Shown piece after piece: positions 54,938-63,900 of a DNA stretch of 64,000 nt. A program made the position numbers and the translations under genes. Source of the stretch: Bacteroidota bacterium (GTDB lineage: Bacteria > Bacteroidota > Bacteroidia > Bacteroidales > SKPS01); assembly GCA_022709695.1 (NCBI GenBank), contig JAKLII010000006.1:124001-188000 (forward strand), given 5' to 3'. Position 1 is the stretch's first letter; each line of letters opens with the position of its first letter. The notes under the pieces are model-generated. The model ran no database searches. It worked only from the letters and a program-made list of their open reading frames with translations, and was not told the DNA's origin.

Positions 54938-57043
54938 TTATGAATAACTGTAGGTTCCTTTGAGTTTTTTGATGATCTCTTCTTCTACCTGCGGAGGTAT
55001 GGTTTCGTAGTGGGAGAATTCCATGTTGCTGGTAGCCCGCCCCGAAGTGAGGGTACGCAGGGTGGTTACATATCCAAACATATTGGCCAGCGGCACCCTG
55101 GCTTTGATCACCTGCATGCTGATTTTGCTGTCGACTCCTTCCACTACGGCACGACGGCGGTTCAGGTCGCCGGTCACATCCCCGACATATTCATCCGGAG
55201 TAAGGATCTCGAGCTTCATAATGGGCTCCAGCAGTGCCGCTTTGGCCTTGCGCGACGCTTCACGGAAGGCGATGCGGGCACAGATTTCGAATGACAATGC
55301 ATCGGAGTCGACGCTATGGTACGAGCCGTCGATAACGCGTACCTTGAGGTTTTCGACCTGATAGCCTGCGAGGGGGCCGTTGATCATGGCCGATCTGAAA
55401 CCCTTCTGGATGGCAGGCATGTACTCCCTGGGGATGTTGCCGCCACGCACTTCATCCACAAACTGCAATCCGGTCTGCCCTTCGTCCACGGGTCCGATCT
55501 CGAGGATGACATCGGCGAATTTTCCCTTGCCACCGGTTTGCTTCTTGTAAAGTTCGCGGTGCCGGACAGTGGAGAGGATGGCCTCTTTGTAGGCTACCTG
55601 CGGCTGTCCCTGGTTGATCTCCACCTTGAATTCGCGCCTCAGCCTGTCGGTGAGGATTTCGAGGTGCAGTTCTCCCATTCCGCTGATGATGGTTTGCCCG
55701 GTCTGCTCATCGGTATGCACCCTGAAGGTTGGATCCTCTTCGGCAAGTTTGATGAGCGAAAGGGTAAGCTTATCGAGGTCGGCTTTGGTCTTTGGTTCAA
55801 CAGCCACGCTGATCACGGGTTCGGGGAATGTGATAGACTCGAGCACCAGCGGGTGACGTTCGTCACACAGGGTATCACCTGTGCGGATGGTTTTGAAACC
55901 AACAGCAGCACCGATATCACCGGCGCAAATCTCCTCCAGGGGATTCTGCTTGTTGGCATGCATCTGCATGATACGGGAGATACGCTCCTTATTGCCGGTG
56001 CCGGTGTTGATCACGTAGGAACCGGATTTGAGGGTGCCTGAATAGACCCTGAAGAAGGCAATACGCCCAACAAACGGGTCGGTGGCAATTTTAAATGCAA
56101 GTGCGCAGAAATGGTCATCAGGATCCGGGTGGCGCAACTCGGTTTTTTCGGTTTTGGGATTCAGCCCTTCCACAGCGGCAATATCGAGCGGACTGGGGAG
56201 GAAAGCTGCGATGGCGTTGAGCAGCATCTGCACTCCCTTATTCTTGAAGGAGGCGCCGCACATCACCGGGGTAATGCGCATTTCGATGGTAGCTTTCCGG
56301 ATGGCAGCGATCATATCCTCCTCGGAAATGGACTTGGGGTCGATGAGGAATTTATTGAGAAGGTTTTCACTCTCCTCGGCAACTCCTTCGATAAGTGCAC
56401 TGCGATATCCGGCGGCCATTTCAACCATGTCGGAAGGGATGGGAATCTCAACGATGGTGGTACCCAGATCGGTCTCATCCCAGGTGAAGGCTTTATTCTT
56501 GATCAGGTCCACCACACCGTAGAATTCATCTTCGGCGCCGATGGGGATCTGCACGGGTACCGGGTTGGCTCCCAGGCGCGTGCGGATCTGATCCACCACT
56601 GCAAAGAAGTCGGCACCGGCACGGTCCATTTTGTTTACAAAGCTGATGCGGGGCACACGGTATTTATCGGCCTGACGCCATACCGTTTCGCTCTGGGGTT
56701 CAACGCCTCCCACGGCGCAGAAGAGCCCTACGGCCCCATCCAGGATCCTCAGGGACCGCTCCACCTCAACGGTGAAATCGACATGCCCGGGGGTGTCGAT
56801 GATATTGATTTTGTATTGTTCCGATTTGTAATCCCAGAACACCGTAGTGGCAGCCGAGGTAATCGTGATACCACGCTCCTGCTCCTGCGGCATCCAGTCC
56901 ATGGTGGCAGTGCCTTCATGCACCTCACCGATTTTATAGCTCTTGCCGGTATAAAACAGGATACGCTCGGTGGTGGTAGTTTTACCAGCATCGATATGGG
57001 CCATGATCCCAATGTTGCGCGTATGTCTGAGTTGTTCCGACAT
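54938..57043 (-). CDS. fusA: Elongation factor G
   Basis: GTPase that moves tRNAs and mRNA in translocation; 701 residues. GTP-binding motifs: [20 protein letters not shown] (P-loop), [14 protein letters not shown] (switch I), [17 protein letters not shown] (G3) and [11 protein letters not shown] (G4). Domains II-V follow, including the domain IV tip [20 protein letters not shown]. It sits in the str block between rpsG and rpsJ; tuf does not follow, as is usual for Bacteroidota. Confidence 0.98.
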   Translation of the reverse strand: MSEQLRHTRNIGIMAHIDAGKTTTTERILFYTGKSYKIGEVHEGTATMDWMPQEQERGITITSAATTVFWDYKSEQYKINIIDTPGHVDFTVEVERSLRILDGAVGLFCAVGGVEPQSETVWRQADKYRVPRISFVNKMDRAGADFFAVVDQIRTRLGANPVPVQIPIGAEDEFYGVVDLIKNKAFTWDETDLGTTIVEIPIPSDMVEMAAGYRSALIEGVAEESENLLNKFLIDPKSISEEDMIAAIRKATIEMRITPVMCGASFKNKGVQMLLNAIAAFLPSPLDIAAVEGLNPKTEKTELRHPDPDDHFCALAFKIATDPFVGRIAFFRVYSGTLKSGSYVINTGTGNKERISRIMQMHANKQNPLEEICAGDIGAAVGFKTIRTGDTLCDERHPLVLESITFPEPVISVAVEPKTKADLDKLTLSLIKLAEEDPTFRVHTDEQTGQTIISGMGELHLEILTDRLRREFKVEINQGQPQVAYKEAILSTVRHRELYKKQTGGKGKFADVILEIGPVDEGQTGLQFVDEVRGGNIPREYMPAIQKGFRSAMINGPLAGYQVENLKVRVIDGSYHSVDSDALSFEICARIAFREASRKAKAALLEPIMKLEILTPDEYVGDVTGDLNRRRAVVEGVDSKISMQVIKARVPLANMFGYVTTLRTLTSGRATSNMEFSHYETIPPQVEEEIIKKLKGTYSYS

Positions 57044-57064
57044 GACTGGGTTGAATGCTCCGGG

Positions 57065-57532
57065 TTAGAATCTGAAGTGGGAGAATGCTTTGTTGGCTTC
57101 GGCCATACGGTGGGTATCCTCCTTACGCTTGTAGGCGGCTCCCTCTTCCTTGAATGCCGACATGATCTCTCCTGCGAGTTTCATGGCCATCGATTTCTCG
57201 TGGCGCTTGCGGGCATAGCCGATCAGGTTTTTCATACCGATCGACTGTTTTCTGCCGGGCTTGATCTCGGAAGGGATCTGGAAGGTGGCACCACCAATAC
57301 GGCGGCTGCGGACTTCCACCTGCGGGGTTACGTTCGAAAGGGCTTTCTTCCAAACTTCAAGTCCGTCTTCCTTGGTTTTGTCAGCAACCACCTCAATGGC
57401 ATCGTAAAAAATGCTGAATGCAGTGCTCTTCTTGCCCTGCAGCATGATGTTGTTGACAAACTTTGTTACCAGCGGGTCGTTGAACCTGGGATCCGGAAGG
57501 ATAACCCTCTTTTTTGGTCTGGCTTTCCTCAT
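57065..57532 (-). CDS. rpsG: 30S ribosomal protein S7
   Basis: Nucleates assembly of the small-subunit head and contacts E-site tRNA; 155 residues. [40 protein letters not shown] and the C-terminal [12 protein letters not shown]. Second gene of the superoperon. Confidence 0.98.
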   Translation of the reverse strand: MRKARPKKRVILPDPRFNDPLVTKFVNNIMLQGKKSTAFSIFYDAIEVVADKTKEDGLEVWKKALSNVTPQVEVRSRRIGGATFQIPSEIKPGRKQSIGMKNLIGYARKRHEKSMAMKLAGEIMSAFKEEGAAYKRKEDTHRMAEANKAFSHFRF

Positions 57533-57568
57533 ACCATTATATATTAACGTGGGGTACTAACTGCTGAA

Positions 57569-57946
57569 TTATTTCTTCTTGGGACGCTTGGTGCCATATT
57601 TCGACCTGCGCTGTTTGCGGCCGTCCACCCCTGAGGTGTCGAGTGCACCACGGATGATGTGGTAACGCACACCAGGAAGATCCTTCACCCTTCCGCCACG
57701 GATCAGCACGATGGAGTGCTCCTGAAGGTTGTGACCTTCACCGGGGATATAGGCATTCACCTCCTTCTGGTTGGTGAGCCTTACCCTGGCCACCTTACGC
57801 ATCGCTGAGTTCGGTTTCTTGGGGGTGGTTGTGTACACCCTTACGCATACACCGCGCCTCTGCGGGCACGAATCGAGCGCGGGTGACTTGCTTTTGTCAG
57901 TCAGCTTCTGACGTCCTTTTCTTACTAATTGCTGTATTGTAGGCAT
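57569..57946 (-). CDS. rpsL: 30S ribosomal protein S12
   Basis: Controls decoding accuracy at the A site; 125 residues. Start is the ATG at 57946 ([15 protein letters not shown]), not the longer open frame, which runs through the promoter. [20 protein letters not shown] and [20 protein letters not shown] carry the Lys residues (K43, K88 positions) whose change gives streptomycin resistance elsewhere; both are wild type. First gene of the ribosomal superoperon, 48 nt behind the promoter -7 box. Confidence 0.98.
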   Translation of the reverse strand: MPTIQQLVRKGRQKLTDKSKSPALDSCPQRRGVCVRVYTTTPKKPNSAMRKVARVRLTNQKEVNAYIPGEGHNLQEHSIVLIRGGRVKDLPGVRYHIIRGALDTSGVDGRKQRRSKYGTKRPKKK

Positions 57947-57993
57947 ACTGTTAAAATTGTTACTCGCTGTATTTGGGCTCTGAAAAAGGAGTG

Positions 57994-58023
57994 CAAAGGT
58001 ACGATCAATTTCTGAACGTGCAA
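57994..58023 (-). promoter_or_regulatory. Promoter of the ribosomal superoperon (before rpsL)
   Basis: Minus strand: TTG at 58021-58023, a 19-nt spacer, then TACCTTTG at 57994-58001, an exact match to the Bacteroidota sigma consensus TTG-N19-TAnnTTTG. The transcript would start near 57986, giving a leader of about 40 nt before the rpsL ATG. No other complete consensus was found within the operon. Confidence 0.85.
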
Positions 58024-58520
58024 CATCCGCAATCACATTTTCATAACCTGTGATTCACAAAAAGATAAAAACAGTTTTGGGGAAGAAGAAAGAGAACGCG
58101 ATTCGTCTTTCAGATACAGACAAGACCTTGTGCCTGGGGGGCTCGGGCCGGAAACCTATAACTGTCTGATTTTATCAGGTTTCTCTTTTCTGCTTACCCT
58201 ATTTCGCTATAAAACAACCTTTTAAAAAAGGATGATCGAAAGCGGCTGCAAAAATAGCAACTCTTTCCGAACTGTGCAAACATTCAGCGAAGTTTTTTCA
58301 TCAAAGCATTGTATGGTATCAGGGTCAGGGTTCAAATGTTCAGGATTCATGGATCAAAGATCAAGGTGAAGCCATGGCCGAAGGGAGAGCAACCCTTGTG
58401 GCATCCTTATCTGCCAGGTAAACGGCATCAAAATTTACAGGGAGTTTTTACATTTGCCTGGTATAAAACCGGGTGGATAAATCTCCTGCAAAAGAAATCA
58501 GAAACCGATCAGAATACTCC
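58024..58520. other. Long intergenic region between rpsL and the SDR gene
   Basis: About 500 nt without a convincing gene. Noted: a 7-bp inverted repeat GAAACCT/AGGTTTC (58151-58157, 58177-58183) followed by a T-rich run, too weak to call a terminator, and TACATTTG at 58449-58456, which fits a -7 box for the + strand but lacks TTG 19 nt upstream. The frame open from the GTG at 58473 is just a longer version of the SDR gene. Confidence 0.5.
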
Positions 58521-59237
58521 ATGAAAAAAGCCATTGTTGTCGGGGCAACCTCGGGTATTGGCAGAGGACTGGCAAAAATACTTGCACAACATGATTATTT
58601 GGTTGGGGTCACAGGCAGACGAACCGGATTGCTGGAGGAATTGAAGGGAGAGCATCCGGAAAGCTATGTGGTCAAATCGTTTGATATTTCAGATACTGCG
58701 TTGATTGCCAATATAATGGACGAGTTAACCGCTGAACTCGGTGGGCTGGACCTGCTGGTGATCTGCGCCGGCACCGGTGATCTGAACGAAAACCTCAGCT
58801 TCAGCATCGAAGAACCCACCATCCATACCAATGTTCTGGGGTTTACCGCTGTCGCCGACTGGGCATTCAACCATTTTCAGGGAAAAAAATCGGGGCATCT
58901 GGTGGCAATCACCTCCATAGGAGGGCTCCGCGGAAGCAGAGTTTCACCGGCGTACAATGCCAGCAAAGCTTATCAGATCAATTACCTGGAAGGTTTGAGA
59001 CAGAAAGCATGGCGGAAAAAACTGCCGGTTTTCATCACCGACATCAGACCAGGATTGGTAGATACCAACATGGCAAAAGGGGATGGTTTGTTCTGGGTGA
59101 TGCCGGTTGAAAAAGCAAGCCAACAAATATGGAAAGCCATACAACGCAAAAAGCGTGTAGCTTATGTAACCCGCCGCTGGCATCTTGTTGCCCTGATTCT
59201 GAAGACCCTGCCAAAATTCCTTTTCGATCGCATGTGA
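58521..59237 (+). CDS. Short-chain dehydrogenase/reductase
   Basis: 238 residues from the ATG at 58521 (an in-frame GTG at 58473 adds a non-homologous 16 residues). SDR motifs: GATSGIGRGLAKILAQ, with Gly-rich cofactor loop, GRRTG, ICAGTG in place of NNAG, the catalytic Ser in AITSIGG and YNASK. It differs from the SDR at 3223..3993 and ends with a basic hydrophobic tail (WHLVALILKTLPKFLF) that may touch the membrane. Substrate unknown. Confidence 0.88.
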   Translation: MKKAIVVGATSGIGRGLAKILAQHDYLVGVTGRRTGLLEELKGEHPESYVVKSFDISDTALIANIMDELTAELGGLDLLVICAGTGDLNENLSFSIEEPTIHTNVLGFTAVADWAFNHFQGKKSGHLVAITSIGGLRGSRVSPAYNASKAYQINYLEGLRQKAWRKKLPVFITDIRPGLVDTNMAKGDGLFWVMPVEKASQQIWKAIQRKKRVAYVTRRWHLVALILKTLPKFLFDRM

Positions 59238-59304
59238 TGCCGGTTTTGGAGGAGAACCATTCAGTGCGTATCTTTGTGCCTGATCCCTGCATCCAATAAT
59301 CTGC

Positions 59305-59778
59305 ATGACAGTCCACGAAACCTTTCTGAAAATTGCCTTTGATGAGGCATTTGAAGGAATGAGAAACCGTTCCGGAGGCCCTTTTGGTGCTGTGGTGGTG
59401 TGTAACGGAGAGGTGATCGGAAAGAGCGCGAACCGTGTGCTTGCCACCCACGATCCTACGGCACACGCCGAGATCAGCGCCATCAGGCAGGCATGTGAAG
59501 CCACAGGCCATTACCACCTGCCCGGCGCTACCCTCTACACCACCTGTGAGCCCTGCCCCATGTGCCTGGGAGCCATCTACTGGTCAGGCATCAGCGAGGT
59601 GTATTATGCACTTACCCGCGAGGATGCCGAACGGATGGGTTTCAGCGACAACCATATTTATCAGGAAGTTACACGGGATCCGGACAACCGAAACATACCC
59701 TTTATTCAGCTATCATCTCCCGCTGCAGAACAACTGATATCGGAATGGAACCGGAATCCTGACAGGGAACTCTATTGA
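59305..59778 (+). CDS. guaD: Guanine deaminase (cytidine-deaminase fold)
   Basis: Converts guanine to xanthine in purine salvage; 157 residues, the size of the Bacillus GuaD type and not the longer amidohydrolase type. Zinc ligands and catalytic Glu: H54-A-E56 in DPTAHAEISAIRQACEATG, and C84-P-M-C87 in TCEPCPMCLGAIYW. The C-terminal region ERMGFSDNHIYQEV with a late catalytic loop is typical of GuaD. A tRNA adenosine deaminase would lack this C-terminal part. It stands alone between the SDR and a repeat-rich gap. Confidence 0.9.
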   Translation: MTVHETFLKIAFDEAFEGMRNRSGGPFGAVVVCNGEVIGKSANRVLATHDPTAHAEISAIRQACEATGHYHLPGATLYTTCEPCPMCLGAIYWSGISEVYYALTREDAERMGFSDNHIYQEVTRDPDNRNIPFIQLSSPAAEQLISEWNRNPDRELY

Positions 59779-59858
59779 TTAGAAATTAAAAATTAGAAGT
59801 TAGGAGTTAGGAGTTAGGAGTTAGGAGTTGGAGGTTATGAATTATGAGTTATGAGTTA
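59777..59858 (+). repeat. Short tandem repeat tract (7-mers such as GGAGTTA / GAGTTAT)
   Basis: Directly after the guaD stop: about five units of TTAGGAG, then TTATGAG variants. Units of this kind recur in this part of the window, including inside the gene at 62352..63896. Confidence 0.75.
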
Positions 59859-59920
59859 TTGGTGGTTTTAACCCCGGAGGGGTGATATTATTATAGCTGA
59901 GGAGATTGGATAGTTTTACT

Positions 59921-59960
59921 CCCCCTCTCCTGAAGGAGAGGGGGTTGGGGGGTGAGGTGT
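59921..59960. repeat. G/C-rich stem-loop repeat of the same family as 11270-11307
   Basis: CCCCCTCTCC, a 4-nt loop tgaa, then the perfect complement GGAGAGGGGG (59921-59944), followed by ttggggggtgaggtg. No T-run follows on either strand, so it does not qualify as a Rho-independent terminator. Beyond it, 59990-60008 holds a second known-looking motif (TGAGCGAAGTCGAAG). Confidence 0.7.
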
Positions 59961-60160
59961 TTTTGCCAGAGAGGAGGTTGGGCGATGCCCTGAGCGAAGT
60001 CGAAGGGGGTGAGGTGCGGCACAAAAGGGGACAGTGCTAAGGGGACAGGGGCCAGTGTGAGGAAGGGTGTGAGTATTGAGTAGAAGGGGTTACCAAAGGG
60101 TTTATCAAAATAGATATTGTATTCTTAAATTACATAATAGGTGCTGTTTATAGCATTTCT
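59961..60160. other. Intergenic stretch between guaD and ettA
   Basis: The motif TGAGCGAAGTCGAAGG at 59991-60006 recurs in related form (GAGCGTTGTCGAAGCC) at the extreme right end of the window (63985-64000). No gene seen. Confidence 0.5.
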
Positions 60161-60192
60161 ACTTTGAACTTTGAACTTTAAACTTTAAACTT
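60161..60192 (+). repeat. Short tandem repeat (ACTTTGA/ACTTTAA) before ettA
   Basis: Four and a half 7-nt units, ending 10 nt before the ettA ATG. Its TTTGAAC units resemble promoter elements only weakly. Confidence 0.7.
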
Positions 60193-60202
60193 AATAATAC
60201 AA

Positions 60203-61876
60203 ATGGCTGAAGACCATAAAATCATTTTCTCTATGGTGGGGGTGGGCAAACTGATACCCCCCAACCGACAAATTCTTAAGAACATCTACCTCTCTTTTTT
60301 TTATGGTGCCAAGATCGGCATCATCGGGCTCAATGGATCGGGCAAATCGACCCTGCTGAAGATCATTGCAGGGAAAGACAAATCGTTTCAGGGGGAGGTA
60401 GTCTTTTCCCCGGGTTATTCGGTAGGTTTGCTGGAGCAGGAGCCGGAGCTCGACGACACGAAGACGGTAAAAGAGGTTGTGGAAGAGGGAGTCCAGGCTT
60501 TAGTGGATATCCTGAAGGAGTACGAAGAGGTGAACAACCGGTTCATGGAACCGATGGACGACGAGGAGATGAGCCGGCTGATTGAGCGGCAGGGTGAGCT
60601 TACCGAACTCATTGAGCAACATGATGGATGGGAGCTGGAGTCGAAGCTGGAGCGGGCCATGGATGCTCTGCGCTGCCCCGAACCGGATATGCCGGTGAAA
60701 CACCTCTCCGGGGGTGAAAGACGCCGGGTCGCCCTTTGCCGGCTGCTGCTCTCGGAACCCGACATCCTGTTGCTGGATGAGCCTACCAACCACCTCGATG
60801 CAGAGTCGGTGGACTGGCTGGAGCAGCATCTGCAGCAATACAAGGGCACCGTGATCGCCGTTACCCACGACCGCTATTTCCTCGACAACGTGGCGGGATG
60901 GATCCTGGAGCTTGACCGCGGGGAGGGGATCCCCTGGAAGGGCAACTACAGCTCGTGGCTGGAGCAGAAGTCGGTACGGCTGGCCCAGGAGGAAAAGAGC
61001 GAAAGCCGCCGCCGGAAGACCCTGGAAAGGGAGCTTGAGTGGGTACGCATGGCTCCCAAGGCGCGGCACGCCAAATCGAAAGCCAGGCTCTCGGCCTACG
61101 AGAAACTGATGGGAGAAGATGTGAAGGAGAAGGAAGAACGGCTGGAGATCTATATCCCCAATGGACCAAGGCTTGGCAACAAAGTAATAGAATCGGAAGG
61201 TGTATCTAAGGCTTATGGTGACAAGCTGCTGTTTGAAAATCTGAACCTTTCGATTCCTCCCGCCAGCATTGTGGGCATCATCGGGCCCAATGGCGCTGGC
61301 AAAACCACCCTTTTCCGGCTGATGATGGGGCAGGAAAAACCCGACACCGGCACTTTCGTGGTGGGCGATACCGTGAAGCTGGCCTATGTGGATCAGGCAC
61401 ACGCAGCCATTGACCCCGAAAAGGATGTATGGCAGATTATCAGCGATGAGCAGGAACAGATTCCGCTTGGAGGGAGGCTGGTGAACTCCAGAGCCTATGT
61501 CGCACGGTTCAACTTTACCGGCTCCGACCAGGCCAAGAAGGCAGGAATCCTGTCAGGGGGAGAGCGAAACCGCCTGCACCTCGCCCTCACCCTCCGCTCC
61601 GAAGCCAATGTACTGCTGCTCGACGAACCCACCAACGATATCGACATCAACACCCTGCGTGCACTGGAAGAGGCGCTGGAACACTTTGCCGGATGCGCTA
61701 TGATTATATCGCACGACCGCTGGTTCCTCGACCGCGTGGCTACCCATATCCTCGCTTTCGAAGGGGATTCGCAGGTGTACTTTTTCGAGGGAGGCTATAC
61801 CGAATATGAGGAGAACCGGCATAAGCGGCTGGGAAATGAGGCGCCGAAAAGAATCAGGTACAGGAGATTAATGTGA
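60203..61876 (+). CDS. ettA: Energy-dependent translational throttle protein EttA (ABC-F)
   Basis: Binds the ribosomal E site and gates translation by ATP state; cytosolic, no membrane domain. 557 residues with two ABC domains: Walker A1 GLNGSGKSTLLKIIAG, signature LSGGERRRVALCRLL, Walker B LLLDEPTNHLD, then Walker A2 GPNGAGKTTLFRLMMG, LSGGERNRLHLAL and LLLDEPTNDID; both H-loops have THD/SHD-like His (AVTHDRYF, IISHDRWF). The arm insertion (about 85-145) and linker PtIM region (about 250-310) match EttA rather than Uup. The last codon and stop are inside a tandem repeat (61871-61923). Confidence 0.95.
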   Translation: MAEDHKIIFSMVGVGKLIPPNRQILKNIYLSFFYGAKIGIIGLNGSGKSTLLKIIAGKDKSFQGEVVFSPGYSVGLLEQEPELDDTKTVKEVVEEGVQALVDILKEYEEVNNRFMEPMDDEEMSRLIERQGELTELIEQHDGWELESKLERAMDALRCPEPDMPVKHLSGGERRRVALCRLLLSEPDILLLDEPTNHLDAESVDWLEQHLQQYKGTVIAVTHDRYFLDNVAGWILELDRGEGIPWKGNYSSWLEQKSVRLAQEEKSESRRRKTLERELEWVRMAPKARHAKSKARLSAYEKLMGEDVKEKEERLEIYIPNGPRLGNKVIESEGVSKAYGDKLLFENLNLSIPPASIVGIIGPNGAGKTTLFRLMMGQEKPDTGTFVVGDTVKLAYVDQAHAAIDPEKDVWQIISDEQEQIPLGGRLVNSRAYVARFNFTGSDQAKKAGILSGGERNRLHLALTLRSEANVLLLDEPTNDIDINTLRALEEALEHFAGCAMIISHDRWFLDRVATHILAFEGDSQVYFFEGGYTEYEENRHKRLGNEAPKRIRYRRLM

Positions 61877-61923
61877 GAATGTGAAAATGTGTAAATGTGG
61901 AAATTTGAAAATGTGGAAATGTG
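61871..61923 (+). repeat. Tandem repeat (GAAAATGTG-type) at and after the ettA stop
   Basis: About six units of roughly 8-9 nt (gaaaatgtg, taaatgtgg, aaatttgaa). The ettA final ATG TGA is read from the first unit. Confidence 0.7.
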
Positions 61924-61948
61924 CTGATTTTCTTTTACCACAGAGGCA

Positions 61949-62164
61949 TTGAGGATCCAGAGGTACTCTAAGAAGGAATTGCAAAGCATTCATTCTGATT
62001 ATTCTGGCATATGGGAGCCAAATTTAAATGAATCCACATTAGTTTTTACTGGTTATGTTGATTCCGGGGCAAGTCGTATTATCTTTACCATTGAAAAGCC
62101 ATCCACTTATCGATCATTAAAAATGACAGACAACTATGATTCGTTTTTACAACTCTACAAGTGA
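61949..62164 (+). pseudogene. Hypothetical fragment, frame-shifted against the T9SS tail
   Basis: A 71-residue open frame without an ATG start (TTG). The sequence (GIWEPNLNESTLVFTGYVDS ... STYRSLKMTDNYDSFLQLYK) is not recognised. Its end overlaps the T9SS tail remnant in another frame, so it may be an earlier part of the same degraded gene or chance. Confidence 0.3.
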
Positions 62165-62299
62165 CCAATTCACCCTCGCCCAACCCACCGGCCAAAAAAT
62201 CATTGATCTGAAAGGGCTGGCGGATGGGTTGTATTATATAACGCTAAAGACCAAACGCAACCTGGTTGTTACCAGAAAAATCACGGTTTCAAATTAATC
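62136..62299 (+). pseudogene. Remnant of a T9SS-cargo gene, 3' end only
   Basis: From ATG 62136 to TAA 62297-62299: about 53 residues ending IDLKGLADGLYYITLKTKR ... VTRKITVSN. The GLxDGLYYI-strand-KITV pattern is the last half of a type A T9SS sorting domain. No complete N-terminal part is present upstream. The terminator at 62308 follows, as expected for a gene end. Confidence 0.6.
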
Positions 62300-62307
62300 A
62301 CCTTTAT

Positions 62308-62335
62308 GCAGGAAGCCTCAGGGCTTCCTGCTTTT
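62308..62335 (+). terminator. Rho-independent terminator
   Basis: A perfect 10-bp stem GCAGGAAGCC / GGCTTCCTGC with a 4-nt loop (tcag), followed by TTTT. It lies 8 nt after the T9SS remnant stop. Confidence 0.85.
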
Positions 62336-62351
62336 CACCCAGAAATATTCT

Positions 62352-63896
62352 ATGAAAAAAAATAATATTCATGCATTATGCACCATAGTTATGGTAATGG
62401 CTTTTCATGGATTGTTTGGCCAAACGCCCATCTACTTCAGCAAAGCCTTTTGCCCTGATGGGATTGCTGCCAGTGCAACGAATGTTCTGCTCACAGATTC
62501 AGGGTATATTATTGCTGGCGCATATAAAGACAGTATACTTCTTTGCCAACGTTTGTATTTAATGCATATTGATCATAACGGAAATATCAATAAAATTTCT
62601 ACCCATGGTAATGATTCTATGAAATATTTTCCTGGGGATCCCACTTCCATTATACGTGCAAACGACTCTGATTTCTTCTGGGCCTGCCAAAAATCTAATG
62701 TTGTAAAGTCAATGGGGGTTCTTCTAAGACTTGATCCCCAATTCAACGTTATTTGGGAAGTGGATTATCCTTATAATAACGACACAACCTATTCATTCCT
62801 TGGAACAACGAAAATCTATTCCACCAATGACAAAGGTTTTATTATATCAGGAGGAATTGAATCAAACCATTATAATACGGATTTACTTCTCCAGAAAACC
62901 GACAGCCTGGGAAATATTCAATGGCGAAAGCAGTTTGTTTATTATGGTGTAACCACCGGTTGGAGTGTCATTCAGACCCCAGACCATGGATTTCTGATGG
63001 GGGGCGGCGCCTATGTGCCGTATGTTGATCACACCTACCAGGGTTTAATCATCAAAACTGACAGCCTGGGAAATGAGCAATGGCGCAGGTACCCCGGAAG
63101 CCCCGATTACGACGACTGCTATTGCATTGTAAGAAATTCACCCGATGGCAATTACATTGTTGGGAGTCAATTGGGTGTCACACCGCTGAAACCTTCACAC
63201 TATGATTTTACAGAAACCCGCCTGATGAAGTATGACAACAATGGGAGTGTTATTTGGGACAAAGTTTATGGCCCAAAAAGCATGGGAAATACCACCACTC
63301 AAGTATATGTTCATCCAAATGGTGATGTCACTTCCTGCGGTTATTGCTACACAAATGATCCTTATGCGGTTGCGGTATTCCAAAGCTCCGGATGGATCTT
63401 AAAAACCAACAACAACGGCGACAGTCTCTGGATGCGTGAACATTACCAGTATTCAGGTACCTATAGTGATAATTACCTTCAGGACCTGAAACCCACCCTG
63501 GATGGAGGCTATATACTGGTGGGGGAAACTGATTCATCTCCTTACATACCACAAAGCGCTTGGGTGCTTAAGGTTGACAGCCTGGGGTGTGCAGTACCGG
63601 GGTGCCAGTATATAGGAATGAAGGAATTAATAATTAGTAATGAGGAATTAGAAATGTTTCCGAATCCGGCAGCAGAGGTAGTTACCCTGAAGATGCCCGA
63701 TTTTATGAAACAGGAGGTGCTGGAGGTACGTATCTATAACCAGTTGGGGCAGGAGGTGCTGCGGCAACCGGTAGCTTCATATAACCTCCTGATTACTATT
63801 CCAATCCACACCCTGCCCCCCGGAACCTACTTTGTAAGAGCCATCACCAGCGATATGTCGGTAACCACCACCCAAAAACTCATTATCAGCAGGTGA
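62352..63896 (+). CDS. Secreted propeller-like protein with T9SS sorting domain
   Basis: A 514-residue precursor: signal peptide (IHALCTIVMVMAFHGLFGQ), then about eight units of the form LLTDSGYIIAGAYKDSILLC / GFIISGGIESNHYNTDLLL / GYILVGETDSS with K-x-D-SLGNxxWRR joints, as in the delta-60-like propeller at 27367..28524. The end (FPNPAAEVVTLKMPDF ... LPPGTYFVRAITSDMSVTT ... LIISR) is a T9SS type A sorting domain. Between propeller and sorting domain, 63623-63655 is a tandem A/T repeat translated as KELIISNEELEM. Role unknown; exported to the surface or medium. Confidence 0.88.
   Translation: MKKNNIHALCTIVMVMAFHGLFGQTPIYFSKAFCPDGIAASATNVLLTDSGYIIAGAYKDSILLCQRLYLMHIDHNGNINKISTHGNDSMKYFPGDPTSIIRANDSDFFWACQKSNVVKSMGVLLRLDPQFNVIWEVDYPYNNDTTYSFLGTTKIYSTNDKGFIISGGIESNHYNTDLLLQKTDSLGNIQWRKQFVYYGVTTGWSVIQTPDHGFLMGGGAYVPYVDHTYQGLIIKTDSLGNEQWRRYPGSPDYDDCYCIVRNSPDGNYIVGSQLGVTPLKPSHYDFTETRLMKYDNNGSVIWDKVYGPKSMGNTTTQVYVHPNGDVTSCGYCYTNDPYAVAVFQSSGWILKTNNNGDSLWMREHYQYSGTYSDNYLQDLKPTLDGGYILVGETDSSPYIPQSAWVLKVDSLGCAVPGCQYIGMKELIISNEELEMFPNPAAEVVTLKMPDFMKQEVLEVRIYNQLGQEVLRQPVASYNLLITIPIHTLPPGTYFVRAITSDMSVTTTQKLIISR
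63623..63655 (+). repeat. A/T-rich tandem repeat inside the T9SS gene linker
   Basis: GGAATTAATAATTAGTAATG followed by aggaattagaaatg: units like those after guaD (59777-59858), here in frame and coding for the linker before the sorting domain. Confidence 0.6.
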
Positions 63897-63900
63897 AATT

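Noticed and set aside
56111-57547. A 478-codon + strand open frame antisense to fusA and rpsG
   Set aside because: Its frame mirrors highly conserved fusA/rpsG codons; the translation is low-complexity in composition with no signal or domain, as expected of an antisense shadow in a GC-rich conserved gene.
58151-58190. Terminator or leader structure in the rpsL-SDR gap
   Set aside because: Only 7 bp with a 19-nt loop and no suitable gene end upstream.
59777-59858. CRISPR-like repeat array after guaD
   Set aside because: Units are 7 nt and contiguous, with no spacers and no cas genes; this is a simple tandem repeat.
59921-59944. Rho-independent terminator after guaD
   Set aside because: The stem is perfect, but no T-run follows on either strand and it is a member of a repeat family.
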